Assembly (NCBI RefSeq): GCF_040932485.1
Contig: NZ_JBFRBH010000001.1
Location: 2,790,001-2,854,000 of the forward strand
From: Gymnodinialimonas sp. 202GB13-11
GTDB lineage: Bacteria > Pseudomonadota > Alphaproteobacteria > Rhodobacterales > Rhodobacteraceae
DNA length: 64,000 nucleotides
Reading direction: 5' to 3'
Part shown: positions 8,273-17,073 of the stretch, in pieces
Layout: every line of letters starts with the position of its first letter
Position numbering within the stretch: position 1 is the first letter of the stretch
Notes under the pieces: model-generated
What the model saw: only the letters and a program-made list of their open reading frames with translations
What the model was told of the DNA's origin: nothing
The model's database searches: none
Translations under genes and position numbers: made by a program

Positions 8273-9556
8273 CTAAGCGTATCCGGCGAGCGGTGCGGCC
8301 TCCGCAAAAATTGGCCGCCGCGTTGCCGCCGCACGCTTCGCTTCGTCCTTCCGGCCCAACCGCATCAGGCACAACATCCACGTCAGCTCCAACAGATCCC
8401 GCTGAGCTCGGCTCCCGCCGAACCGCGCATGATCTGCCATCACGGGCGTCAGCGCCTCCAACGCCCCCTCCCAATCCTGCCGCGCAACGGCCTGCCACCC
8501 CCGCGCCACAGGCCGCACCAGATCGGCGGCGAACCCGCGCTTGGCCTCTGCCAGCTTCGCCAATGCCTCTCCATTGCCCGCAATCGCATGGGCCAGCGCC
8601 GCATGCATGTCGGCAAAGCTCTGCCCGGGATTGGCGAACGTCTCACAAGCATAGGCCGAGACGGCCTGCCAGCGCTCCGGCGCAACCTCCTGCCCCGCCA
8701 ATTCCGCGCGCCACAACAACGCCGCCGCGTCGGTCAGCACGTTGATCGGCAAGGCCGACCCCGGTCCGGTGCCCGGCCCAACCCCGCCGTCATACCACGC
8801 CCAGAACGCCGCCATATCGCCCTGCTCAAGCGCCCAAAGCGCCGCGTGCCACGACAGATGCCCATGCAGCAGCCCGCGCGGATCATAGCCCTCCATCCAT
8901 GCATCCAGATAGGCGCGACCCTCCGCCGTCTGCCCCATCTCGTACATCGCGTGGGATTTGAAATGGCTAGCATTGGCATTGCCGTTGTTCAGCTCCAACG
9001 ACCGCTCCATCACCTCCAATGCCCGGTCGGGCCGACCATTCTCACACAGCGATTGCGCATGGACCGACAGGAACCACCAATCCTCGCCATAGGCCGGCGC
9101 CAGGGCCGAGGTATAGGCAAGCATCTCAGCCTCGCGGCCAGCACAGCCGGAAAAGCCGATCAGGCCGAACACCTGGCAGTTCAACTGCGCCACAATCGGA
9201 TCACAGGGCCAGTCACGCACATGGGCATTCACCGCCGCGCGCGCCTCAACCGGTTTACCGCTCATCAACAGTTCATAGACATGGATATGCGACCGCTCCC
9301 GATCACTCAGCCCATCGGCCAGCGCCACCGCACGGGCTACCGCTTCGCGCGCGCCAGCCATGTCGTTGGCATACATCAGTGCCCGTGCATGGCCGACATG
9401 CCCCAAGGCAAAGCGATCGTCCAACTCGACCACCCGCGCCAGCGCCTCCACGCCGCCATATGTGTTGCCCAGAACGTGATCCACACCCTCCACGTAGGCC
9501 GAAGCCGCGTCTGCCGAGGCTGTGCTCAAGGCATTCCCGTACCGATCCTGCTGCAT
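8273..9556 (-). CDS. Tetratricopeptide repeat protein (TTC38-like)
   Basis: A 427-residue cytosolic protein with no signal peptide. It matches the TTC38-like family found in many bacteria: LGHVGHARALMYANDMAGAR, GEDWWFLSVHAQSLCENGRP, HFKSHAMYEMGQTAEGRAYL and LSWHAALWALEQGDMAAFWA. These regular helical pairs suggest a protein-binding or unknown enzymatic role. ATG 9556 is preceded by GGGAGGGA. The frame extends to 9697, but the upstream part looks like non-coding sequence. No molecular function is assigned. Confidence 0.85.
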   Translation of the reverse strand: MQQDRYGNALSTASADAASAYVEGVDHVLGNTYGGVEALARVVELDDRFALGHVGHARALMYANDMAGAREAVARAVALADGLSDRERSHIHVYELLMSGKPVEARAAVNAHVRDWPCDPIVAQLNCQVFGLIGFSGCAGREAEMLAYTSALAPAYGEDWWFLSVHAQSLCENGRPDRALEVMERSLELNNGNANASHFKSHAMYEMGQTAEGRAYLDAWMEGYDPRGLLHGHLSWHAALWALEQGDMAAFWAWYDGGVGPGTGPGSALPINVLTDAAALLWRAELAGQEVAPERWQAVSAYACETFANPGQSFADMHAALAHAIAGNGEALAKLAEAKRGFAADLVRPVARGWQAVARQDWEGALEALTPVMADHARFGGSRAQRDLLELTWMLCLMRLGRKDEAKRAAATRRPIFAEAAPLAGYA

Positions 9557-9750
9557 CCGTGTCCCTCCCCGTTGCGGCAAAAGCGTCGCACGGGCGGCAC
9601 GATTCGGTCCATTGCCCTGCGCTTTCACCTTAACAGCCCCCCGGAGCGTCCCTATACTTCGCCCCAACACCTCGCGCCCCGTCAACGAAGGGCGCACGGA
9701 TAAGGCGATCCGTCACGCAGGGTCGCACAGCCAAAAGGCGGGACAGGCAG

Positions 9751-10560
9751 ATGGCACATATTATCGTGCTCGGGAACGAGAAGGGCGGATCGGGCAAATC
9801 CACCACCGCCATGCACATCGCGACAGCGCTTGCGCGGATGGGCCATGTGGTGGGCGGGCTGGATTTGGACCTGCGGCAACGCAGCTTTCACCGCTACCTG
9901 CAAAACCGTGAGGCGACGATTGCCCGCAAAGGTATGGACGTGGCCTGCCCGCTCGTACTCGACCTGCCAGACATGTCCCCCGACGACATCGGCGAAGGTG
10001 AGAATATCTATGACCGCCGCCTCTCCGCCGCCGTGGCCGACCATGAGGCGCGCTGCGATTTCATCGTGATCGACTGCCCCGGAAGCCACACCCGGCTGAG
10101 CCAGGTGGCCCATTCGCTGGCCGACACGCTCGTGACGCCGCTGAACGACAGTTTTGTAGATTTCGACCTGCTCGCAAAGATCGACCCTGAGACCTATGAA
10201 CTCAAGGGACCGTCCGTTTATTCCGAGATGGTCTGGCACGCCCGCCAGCTGCGCGCCAAGGCAGGGCTACAGCCCACCGATTGGGTCGTGGTGCGCAACC
10301 GCCTGCCTTCTCAGCAGATGCACAACAAACGCAAGATCGGCAAAGCGCTGGAAGAACTCGCCAAGCGCATCGGCTTCCGCGTCGCGCCGGGCTTTTCCGA
10401 GCGTGTGATTTTCCGCGAACTCTTCCCGTCCGGAATGACCCTGCTGGACCTGCGCGATCTGGGCGTTGAGCGGCTCAACATCTCCAACGTCGCCGCCCGG
10501 CAAGAGGTCCGCGATCTCGTCGCAGCCCTCAACCTGCCCGGCGTCAGCGTCGATTTCTAG
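9751..10560 (+). CDS. mipZ: Division plane positioning ATPase MipZ
   Basis: ParA/MinD-type ATPase that forms a bipolar gradient with ParB and blocks FtsZ assembly away from midcell. The 269-residue protein has deviant Walker A GNEKGGSGKST (about 8-18), the DLDLRQRSFHRYLQNR block and DFIVIDCPG, plus LADTLVTPLNDSFVDFD and the C-terminal RVIFRELFPSGMTLLDL. All are characteristic of MipZ rather than chromosomal ParA. It stands alone, convergent with cydB. Confidence 0.95.
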   Translation: MAHIIVLGNEKGGSGKSTTAMHIATALARMGHVVGGLDLDLRQRSFHRYLQNREATIARKGMDVACPLVLDLPDMSPDDIGEGENIYDRRLSAAVADHEARCDFIVIDCPGSHTRLSQVAHSLADTLVTPLNDSFVDFDLLAKIDPETYELKGPSVYSEMVWHARQLRAKAGLQPTDWVVVRNRLPSQQMHNKRKIGKALEELAKRIGFRVAPGFSERVIFRELFPSGMTLLDLRDLGVERLNISNVAARQEVRDLVAALNLPGVSVDF

Positions 10561-10575
10561 GCTGGTTGCGCTGCC

Positions 10576-11589
10576 CTAGTCGTAACGCAGCGCCGTCGCT
10601 TTACCGCGGAAGATGTAATAGGCGAGGATCGAATATCCCGCGATGGTTGGCACGACGAAGCACGCCCCCACGAGGATGATCATCAGGCTCTCCGGCGCCG
10701 CCGCAGCCTCGTAAATCGTCAGCTGTTCGGGAACGACATAGGGGTAAAAGCTGTAAGCCAGCCCCAGATACGCCAGCGCGAAAATCGCGGTGGAGACCGC
10801 AAACGGCAGCCAGGATCGCGCGTCGTTCTCAAACGGCATCTGCCGGATCATCCGCCACAGCACCACCACAAGGATCAAAGAGATGATCGGGATGGGCGCG
10901 AGGTAAAGCGCGTTTGGGAAATCGAGCCAGCGGTCGAAAATGCGGGTGGAGACCAAGGGCGTTGCCAGCGACACGGCGCCGATCCCGATGATGATGCCCC
11001 AAAGGCTTTCCTTCGCCCATTGCACGGCCTTCAACTGCAAGCCGCCTTCCGCCTTGTGGATCAACCATGTCGCCCCGATGAAGCTATAGCCCACGGCCAG
11101 TGCCACAGCCGTCAGCGCACCAAACGCGTAGGTCGCCAGCGTTTGCTCAAGCCCCATGATGTAGATGCCCAACATGAAGCCCTGTGACAGCGCCGTCAGG
11201 GTGGAGCCCACGAAGAACAGGTTGTTCCATAGGCGCTTGTGCTTCGCGTGCGCCTTGGCCCGGAACTCGAAGGCCACGCCGCGCAGGATCAACCCGATCA
11301 GCATGATGAAGACAGGCAGGTACAAAGCCGTCAGGATCATCCCGTGCGCCGTCGGGAAGGCCACCAGCAGCAGCCCAACCGCAAGCACCAGCCATGTCTC
11401 GTTGGCATCCCAGAACGGCCCGATGGAGCCAATCATCTTGTCCTTCTCGGCATCGTCGGCGAGGGGAAAAAGGATCCCCACGCCCAGATCGAACCCATCG
11501 AGGACAACGTAGACCAGGATAGAAAAGCCCATGAGCGAGGCAAAGGCCCACGGCAGCCACTCGGCGGGATTGGCGAAATCAGGAAACAT
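10576..11589 (-). CDS. cydB: Cytochrome bd ubiquinol oxidase subunit II
   Basis: Membrane subunit of the quinol:O2 oxidoreductase that works at low oxygen or when cytochrome c oxidases are inhibited. It has 337 residues with about eight to nine transmembrane helices. Typical pieces are LDGFDLGVGILFP (near residue 31), GPFWDANETWLVLAVG and AYYIFRGKATA at the C-terminus. It follows cydA by 6 nt. No cydX-like small ORF or cydDC genes are seen nearby; mipZ ends only 15 nt away on the other strand. Confidence 0.97.
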   Translation of the reverse strand: MFPDFANPAEWLPWAFASLMGFSILVYVVLDGFDLGVGILFPLADDAEKDKMIGSIGPFWDANETWLVLAVGLLLVAFPTAHGMILTALYLPVFIMLIGLILRGVAFEFRAKAHAKHKRLWNNLFFVGSTLTALSQGFMLGIYIMGLEQTLATYAFGALTAVALAVGYSFIGATWLIHKAEGGLQLKAVQWAKESLWGIIIGIGAVSLATPLVSTRIFDRWLDFPNALYLAPIPIISLILVVVLWRMIRQMPFENDARSWLPFAVSTAIFALAYLGLAYSFYPYVVPEQLTIYEAAAAPESLMIILVGACFVVPTIAGYSILAYYIFRGKATALRYD

Positions 11590-11595
11590 GATGCG

Positions 11596-13032
11596 TTACT
11601 CCGCCGGGGTCAGCGCCGCCACCTGCGCCTTGCCGGAATGTTCCATGTCAATCGCCCGGCCATCGTCACCGCGTGCCGCCTTGCGGGCGAGGTAAACGAT
11701 CACGCTGATATAGGCGAATAGCAGCGCTGCATAAGCCACGAGGTAGCCGATCAGCGTTCCGGCGACCATGCCAGCGGGCACTTGCGCCACAGCCTCGGCC
11801 GTTGTCACCACGCCGTTCACCAACCACGGCTGGCGGCCAATCTCGGTCGTGTACCACCCGGCCAAAGTCGCCACCCAGCCACTGAACGCCATTGGCACCA
11901 GCGCGAACAGGAACAGCTTGGGCAGGCCCTCAACAGCCAGCCAATGCCGCGTGGCCGAGGCTTCGTGCATATGCCGACGCTTCCACATCAGGAACACGGC
12001 CAGCCACGACATCGCCAGCATCGCCAAGCCCGTGCCAACCATCGTCCTGAAACTCCAGAAAACCGGTGCGACGGGCGGGTGCATCACGGTGCCGTCCTCT
12101 TCGACGAACTCGTTCAGGCCCACGACTTCCCCGTCCCACGAATGGGTTAGGATCAGCGAGGCGAGGCCGGGGATGCCGATCTCATAATCGTTCGAGCGCG
12201 TCTCTTCGTTGGGCAGCGCAAACAGGATCAGCGGAACGTTCGTGCCGGTCTCCCAATTGCCTTCCATCGCCGCAACCTTCGCAGGCTGATACTCCTTCGT
12301 GTTCAGACCATGCAGGTCGCCCACGAAAATCTGCACCGGGATCAACAGCGCGCCCAGGCATAGACCAACCTTCAACATGGTCTTCACCTCGCGCGTCCGG
12401 TCGCCCATCAGGCGGCGCAGCGCGCTGACGCCTGCGATCAGGAAGGCCACCGTCAGGAAGCTCGCCAACATCATGTGCATGAAGCGGTAAGGCATGGACG
12501 GATTGAAGATGATCTCCCACCAGCTGGTGGCGAAGGCCACGCCATCGACCATTTCAAAGCCCTGTGGCGTGTGCATCCAGCTGTTGAGCACGATGATCCA
12601 GAAGGCCGACATCGTGGTGCCAAAGGCCACCAGGAACGTTGCCAGCATATGCAGCCACCCAGGCACACGGGAAAAGCCGAACAGCATGATGCCGATGAAT
12701 ACCGCCTCAAGGAAGAAGGCCGTCATCACCTCGTAGGCCAGAAGCGGCCCCGCGATATTGCCCACGGTTTCCATGAATCCCGGCCAATTGGTGCCGAACT
12801 GGAACGACATAGTGATGCCGCTGACCACACCCATGGCAAAAGACAGGGCAAAGATTTTCACCCAGAAGCGATAGGCATTCATCCACTTTTCATCCTGGGT
12901 CTGCGCAAAGCGCACCCGGAAAAAGAACAACACCCAGCCCAAGGCGATCGTGATCGTCGGGAACAGGATGTGGAACGAGATATTGGCCGCAAATTGAATG
13001 CGGCTCAGCATAAGGGTATCGAGGGCTTCCAT
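11596..13032 (-). CDS. cydA: Cytochrome bd ubiquinol oxidase subunit I
   Basis: Carries the hemes and the quinol site. The 478-residue protein begins with SRIQFAANISFHILFPTITI, which contains the conserved His of the heme d site region, and continues FALSFAMGVVSGITMSFQFG, FWIIVLNSWMHTPQGFEM and EIGRQPWLVNG. It is shorter than the E. coli protein (522), which fits the short-Q-loop, cyanide-insensitive (CIO) subgroup. It lies between its regulator (14 nt upstream) and cydB, forming one operon. Confidence 0.97.
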   Translation of the reverse strand: MEALDTLMLSRIQFAANISFHILFPTITIALGWVLFFFRVRFAQTQDEKWMNAYRFWVKIFALSFAMGVVSGITMSFQFGTNWPGFMETVGNIAGPLLAYEVMTAFFLEAVFIGIMLFGFSRVPGWLHMLATFLVAFGTTMSAFWIIVLNSWMHTPQGFEMVDGVAFATSWWEIIFNPSMPYRFMHMMLASFLTVAFLIAGVSALRRLMGDRTREVKTMLKVGLCLGALLIPVQIFVGDLHGLNTKEYQPAKVAAMEGNWETGTNVPLILFALPNEETRSNDYEIGIPGLASLILTHSWDGEVVGLNEFVEEDGTVMHPPVAPVFWSFRTMVGTGLAMLAMSWLAVFLMWKRRHMHEASATRHWLAVEGLPKLFLFALVPMAFSGWVATLAGWYTTEIGRQPWLVNGVVTTAEAVAQVPAGMVAGTLIGYLVAYAALLFAYISVIVYLARKAARGDDGRAIDMEHSGKAQVAALTPAE

Positions 13033-13046
13033 AGTGATGTCCTCTC

Positions 13047-13595
13047 TTACTTGCGTTTCGTCAGCGACAGAGCGCCGCTGGTTCTGTCGATCAGGCCAGC
13101 AATCTTGCTGCCCAACGTCATGAGTTTGACCAATCTTTCGGTCTCCAGCTTCTCCATGTCGTCGTAGAAGCCGGTCATCAGTTCGATCATCTCGCGAAGT
13201 TCTGCGATCCGGGCCTCGGCGTAATCGTCGCCCTGCGGCCCCTCCATCTCCAGCTCGCGCAATTTCGTTAAGGTCGGGTCAATCTCGCGCTTCTTGCGTT
13301 CCGCAATCAGGATGCGCGTGATCTCCCACATATCCTCTGGGGTGGTGAAATAGTCCCGACGGTCGCCAGGGAAATGGCGCAGTCGCACCAAATTCCACGC
13401 CTGAAGCTCTTTAAGCCCCATCGACGTGTTGGATCGGCTGACGCCGAGCCCCTCAGTGATCTGTTCTGCATTCAGCGGCTCGGACGACAAGAACAACAGG
13501 GCATAGATTTGCCCCACCGTCCGGTTGATGCCCCAGCGGCTGCCCATTTCGCCAAAATGCAGGACAAACTCCTGCTGTAGATTTGTCAGTTTCAT
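13047..13595 (-). CDS. GbsR/MarR family transcriptional regulator
   Basis: A 182-residue winged-helix regulator. NRTVGQIYALLFLSSEPLNA plus EQITEGLGVSRSNTSMGLKE is the DNA-binding helix-turn-helix characteristic of the GbsR branch. The C-terminal half is a long charged helix, probably for dimerisation. It is the first gene of the cydAB operon and is followed by cydA after 14 nt. Together with the palindrome just upstream of its start, this suggests autoregulation and control of the oxidase. The ligand is unknown. Confidence 0.9.
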   Translation of the reverse strand: MKLTNLQQEFVLHFGEMGSRWGINRTVGQIYALLFLSSEPLNAEQITEGLGVSRSNTSMGLKELQAWNLVRLRHFPGDRRDYFTTPEDMWEITRILIAERKKREIDPTLTKLRELEMEGPQGDDYAEARIAELREMIELMTGFYDDMEKLETERLVKLMTLGSKIAGLIDRTSGALSLTKRK

Positions 13596-13619
13596 CAGTC
13601 CCGTTCGCGCGATTCTGAG

Positions 13620-13639
13620 ATTTCAGTAATTTCTGAAAT
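13620..13639 (-). promoter_or_regulatory. Palindromic candidate operator of the regulator-cydAB operon
   Basis: ATTTCAG (13620-13626) and CTGAAAT (13633-13639) form a perfect inverted repeat with a 6-bp spacer. It lies 24 bp upstream of the regulator start codon. It is the only clear palindrome in the leader and is a plausible autoregulatory site for the GbsR/MarR-type protein. Confidence 0.6.
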
Positions 13640-13709
13640 TGAGATAATGCTTGAAAACGCAAAGGCAAAGCTAAACCGGTGCGACACATCGCACCCTTCT
13701 AAGGACGGC

Positions 13710-14435
13710 TCACACCACAGCTTCGGGCAACAGCAGAGCCGCTAGGTGTTCAAAATCCCGCGCGACGCAGATTGCTCCTTCCGACAGCAATTCAACACCT
13801 TGGTTGTAGCCCCAGTTTACGCCCACGGCCCGAATGCCTGCGGCCCGCGCCATCCGCATGTCATAGCGTGAATCGCCTACCAGCAAGGTCTCACCAATGG
13901 ATCGCCCGGTCGCCATCATGGCCCGCCGCACCATCGTCGGATCGGGTTTGGACGGATTGTCATCGGCGCATTGGACCGTGTGGAAATACTGCCCCCAATT
14001 GTTGTCGGACAACATGAACTCCGTACTCCGCCGCGCCTTGCCGGTCGTCAGGCCAAGTACGAACCCCGCCTCCCGAAGCCGCCGCAGGGCCTTGTCAGCG
14101 CCGGGAAAGACCTCGGGCGTCTCTTCCTGCTCGACAAGGTCGAAATAACGCAGACGATAGCCAGACAGGATCTTCGCCTGCAGATCCGCTGACTGTTTGT
14201 CAGCCAGATGAGCGACCATCTCCGGCAACGAAAGTCCGATGATAGAGCGCACGTCAGCCGTGCGCGGAGGAGCCTCTCCCGCAGCTAAAAACGCCTCGAT
14301 CATTGTCCGTGCAATAAGATCACCGGCATCCAGAAGGGTGCCATCGACGTCGAAAAGTATGAGTGATCCGTTAAGCGGAACTAGATCGGGCTGGGACCCT
14401 TGCTGGGCCTTATGCGACCAATGTCGACCAGCCAT
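13710..14435 (-). CDS. HAD superfamily hydrolase (phosphoglycolate phosphatase-like)
   Basis: A 241-residue HAD-IA phosphatase. Motif I is LILFDVDGTLLDAG (nucleophile and acid/base Asp), motif II lies in GLTTGKARRS, motif III Lys in NPSKPDPTM and motif IV in GDSRYDMRMARAAG. A helical cap lies between motifs I and II. The nearest ATG is at 14435; a GTG at 14459 is an alternative, and neither has a good ribosome binding site. The natural substrate is open. Phosphoglycolate is attractive given glcDEF elsewhere in the window, but the link is only inferred. Confidence 0.88.
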   Translation of the reverse strand: MAGRHWSHKAQQGSQPDLVPLNGSLILFDVDGTLLDAGDLIARTMIEAFLAAGEAPPRTADVRSIIGLSLPEMVAHLADKQSADLQAKILSGYRLRYFDLVEQEETPEVFPGADKALRRLREAGFVLGLTTGKARRSTEFMLSDNNWGQYFHTVQCADDNPSKPDPTMVRRAMMATGRSIGETLLVGDSRYDMRMARAAGIRAVGVNWGYNQGVELLSEGAICVARDFEHLAALLLPEAVV

Positions 14436-14494
14436 GTTACCCGTGAGACAGAAGTACACTCTGATATTTCAAACGCTAGCATGAGTCCTTAGCA

Positions 14495-14516
14495 GCGATA
14501 AGTGTGGTATTATCGC
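14495..14516. promoter_or_regulatory. Inverted repeat between HAD gene and DUF4394 gene
   Basis: GCGATAA (14495-14501) and TTATCGC (14510-14516) form a perfect 7-bp inverted repeat with an 8-bp spacer in the 261-nt divergent intergenic region. It lies 59 bp before the HAD gene start. It could be an operator, but no regulator is adjacent. Confidence 0.35.
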
Positions 14517-14696
14517 ACTCTCCCCGGATAGGCCGGACGACGCAGCAACCCAGGCGATGGTAGAAAAAATGCTCTCCGATCGCGGCTTATTTTCTCGCCC
14601 GGCATCACACTGAAACTTTTGCAGGCGCTTACCCGTGTCTTCTCCATCGCCGCCGGACCAACCGGTCGGCCGCATTAGCTGGAGGACACTTTTCTG

Positions 14697-15557
14697 ATGA
14701 CCAACAACCTAACCAAAGCCGCCACCCTCGCCCTGCCCTTGACACTCGCGGCGCTGCCCGCCTTCGCCGATGGCCATGCTGGCACGGCCGGTTATGCGCT
14801 TGCCAATGACGGGGCGACACTCGTCGTGATGGCCTCCATTGCAGCACCGGGCGAGATCGAGACATTTGACCTCGCCACGCCGCTCCATGGCCTCGCCTAC
14901 CGCCCTGTGACGGGCGAGCTCTACGGCTTCACCAATGGCATGGTTGTCACCATCAACCCAATGACAGGGGAACAGACCGACCTCGGCGCAACCTTCGCAG
15001 ATGATGCGATGACCGCAGGCGACGCCGTCGCATTCGACTTCAACAACGCCATCGACGCGGTCCGCGCTGTGGGCTCCGACGGAGCCAATCTTGTCTATTT
15101 CCCGATGGACTTCGGCGACAATGACGAGCGCGCCAATTCCGTGCTGCGCTTCACCGATACCTTCTACTCAGACGGAGACATGAACGCCGACTTCACGCCG
15201 GAAATCTTCGCCAACGCCTATACCAACGCCATTGCCGGTCAGACCGCCGCAGGCACGGCGCAATTTGCGCTGGATGCGACAACGAACTCGCTCGTGGCTT
15301 TGGCCAACAATGCAGGTGAGCTGACCTCAGTGGCATTCCTCGAACTCGACGGCTCCGCCGTGGACCTCTCGCCCATGGGCGGGTTCGACATAATCTCGCC
15401 CGAAGAAGGCACCGACGCGGCCTATGCGATCCTGCAGATGGACGGCGCCGACACTGCTGGCCTCTACGCTGTGAACCTTGAAACGGCAGAGCTGACGATG
15501 CTGGCCGATCTTGGCATGGGTGGCTTCACCGGCTTTGCCGTCGCTCCCGCCATGTAA
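14697..15557 (+). CDS. DUF4394 domain-containing secreted protein
   Basis: A 286-residue exported protein. It has a signal peptide (MTNNLTKAATLALPLTLAAL, cleavage after PAFA) and then repeated beta-propeller-like blades typical of DUF4394, for example HGLAYRPVTGELYGFTNGMV and VVTINPMTGEQTDLGATF. The composition is acidic, as in many marine secreted proteins. TGGAGGA precedes the ATG. Function unknown; a periplasmic or extracellular binding role is likely. Confidence 0.82.
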   Translation: MTNNLTKAATLALPLTLAALPAFADGHAGTAGYALANDGATLVVMASIAAPGEIETFDLATPLHGLAYRPVTGELYGFTNGMVVTINPMTGEQTDLGATFADDAMTAGDAVAFDFNNAIDAVRAVGSDGANLVYFPMDFGDNDERANSVLRFTDTFYSDGDMNADFTPEIFANAYTNAIAGQTAAGTAQFALDATTNSLVALANNAGELTSVAFLELDGSAVDLSPMGGFDIISPEEGTDAAYAILQMDGADTAGLYAVNLETAELTMLADLGMGGFTGFAVAPAM

Positions 15558-15564
15558 GCTGTGC

Positions 15565-15592
15565 TCGACCCCGCCAAAGCAGGCGGGGTCGA
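15565..15592. terminator. Bidirectional terminator hairpin
   Basis: TCGACCCCGCC (15565-15575) and GGCGGGGTCGA (15582-15592) form a perfect 11-bp stem with loop AAAGCA. It sits between the convergent DUF4394 and RTX genes, so it can serve both. There is no long T-run on either side. Confidence 0.75.
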
Positions 15593-15598
15593 CACCCT

Positions 15599-16909
15599 TC
15601 AAAAGATGAACTGGTCCCCGGTCAGGTCGGCGGATTCCACGCCCCACAGAACCACACCGCCAAGGCTACGGTCGAACGCGCCATCATCATCGCGGAAGCG
15701 CAACAGGGTCGAGGCCTGACCATCCAGAATGTAGTCGACCATGATCACCTGATCGAAGCGGTCGACCTCGCCCGCAAAGCGCATCCGATCCTCGCCGGTG
15801 TCGAAGTCACCCACCACATCGAACCCCCAATCGAAATCCGTGAACTCGAACGTATCCGCCCCGGCCCCGCCCGCCATCATGTCACGGCCCGCGCCAGAGT
15901 TCAGAACATCATCTCCGAACCCGCCCTCCAGAAGGTCGTTGCCCGCCCCGCCCAGAAGCGTGTCCTTACCACCGCCCCCATCCAGCAGATCATTACCCGA
16001 TCCGCCATCAATCCAGTCCCAGCCCCAATCGCCCGAGATGATGTCGTTGCCGGCCTCACCGTGGATCACGTCACCGAACCCGCCGCCATCAATGCGGTCA
16101 TTCCCGTTCCCGCCGTGGATCGTATCGAGCCCGTTTTCACCAAGGATCACGTCGTTACCTGACCCGCCCCACACGACGTCATTTCCGTCACCTGCATGAA
16201 CCGTATCGTCATTGAGCCCCGCCGCGATCAGATCGCCCAAGTCCGAGCCTTCGATCAACGCAAGCGCATCGTCGCGGAACACATCCGTATCCTCAATCAC
16301 CAGCCCGCCATCGGCCTCAAACCCCGCGGGCACGTAGTTCACCGGGTCCACAAACGAAACATCGACAAGCGCGTCGAAATCAGGGGCTTCCATAAGGAAA
16401 TGCCCCTCCTGCGCCAGCGGGTCACTCATATCTTGGCGTGCGCCCTCCAGCGCGTAGAAGACATGGCCCGCGCCTGTATCAATCAAAAGCCATTGCTGCG
16501 GATCCATCACATCCGGCCCCAATGCACCTGCAAATTCCACCAGTCGCACGTTTTTGGGAAGGTTGTCGAAATCGAGCGTAACCCCGTCGATCAAGATACG
16601 ATCTCGCGAGCGGTCGAAATCCTCGATCCGTCCGACCACCGTTGTCTGAACATTCTGAAGCGAACGGAATTCGAACGTGTCGGCACCTCCGGCGCCCCGC
16701 ACGTGGTGGCCATGGCTGAACCCCGTCATCACACTGAAATCGAGGATCGTGAAATCATCCCCGTCCCCGGCATAAGTATGGATCTGGCCAAACCCCGGCC
16801 CCGCCGTCGCATGGATCGTGTCGATCCCGCCATAGGCAATGACACCGCCGCGCGTGGCTTCCAGAAAATCATCGCCCTCGGTGCCGAAAACCCGGTTGCC
16901 GTGATGCAT
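15599..16909 (-). CDS. RTX/hemolysin-type calcium-binding protein
   Basis: A 436-residue acidic protein with about ten RTX nonapeptide copies (GGxGxDxxx) in the second half, e.g. GGNGNDRIDGGGFGD and GGAGNDLLEGGFGDD. These form calcium-loaded beta-rolls. There is no signal peptide and the C-terminus is hydrophobic (DLTGDQFIF), as expected for a type I secretion substrate. The N-terminal ~240 residues are partly RTX-derived and no catalytic domain is recognised. No type I transporter genes are in the window, so it would be exported in trans. Confidence 0.88.
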   Translation of the reverse strand: MHHGNRVFGTEGDDFLEATRGGVIAYGGIDTIHATAGPGFGQIHTYAGDGDDFTILDFSVMTGFSHGHHVRGAGGADTFEFRSLQNVQTTVVGRIEDFDRSRDRILIDGVTLDFDNLPKNVRLVEFAGALGPDVMDPQQWLLIDTGAGHVFYALEGARQDMSDPLAQEGHFLMEAPDFDALVDVSFVDPVNYVPAGFEADGGLVIEDTDVFRDDALALIEGSDLGDLIAAGLNDDTVHAGDGNDVVWGGSGNDVILGENGLDTIHGGNGNDRIDGGGFGDVIHGEAGNDIISGDWGWDWIDGGSGNDLLDGGGGKDTLLGGAGNDLLEGGFGDDVLNSGAGRDMMAGGAGADTFEFTDFDWGFDVVGDFDTGEDRMRFAGEVDRFDQVIMVDYILDGQASTLLRFRDDDGAFDRSLGGVVLWGVESADLTGDQFIF

Positions 16910-17073
16910 GTCGTGCTCCGCTTGCTCAAACTGTTTGAACCAGCAGAACAGCCGACGGGATTAACAGGAGGTTAAGGGATGGACGTTGTTTGGAAATGCC
17001 ACAACGTCGCCCGGATTCTGACCCGCCCGCCGCACGGGAATTGCCACGTTACGCACACAATCCGCCAGATTGC

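Noticed and set aside
15599-16909. CRISPR-like repeat array in the RTX gene
   Set aside because: Repeats are in-frame RTX nonapeptide codons with diverged sequence, not identical repeats with spacers.
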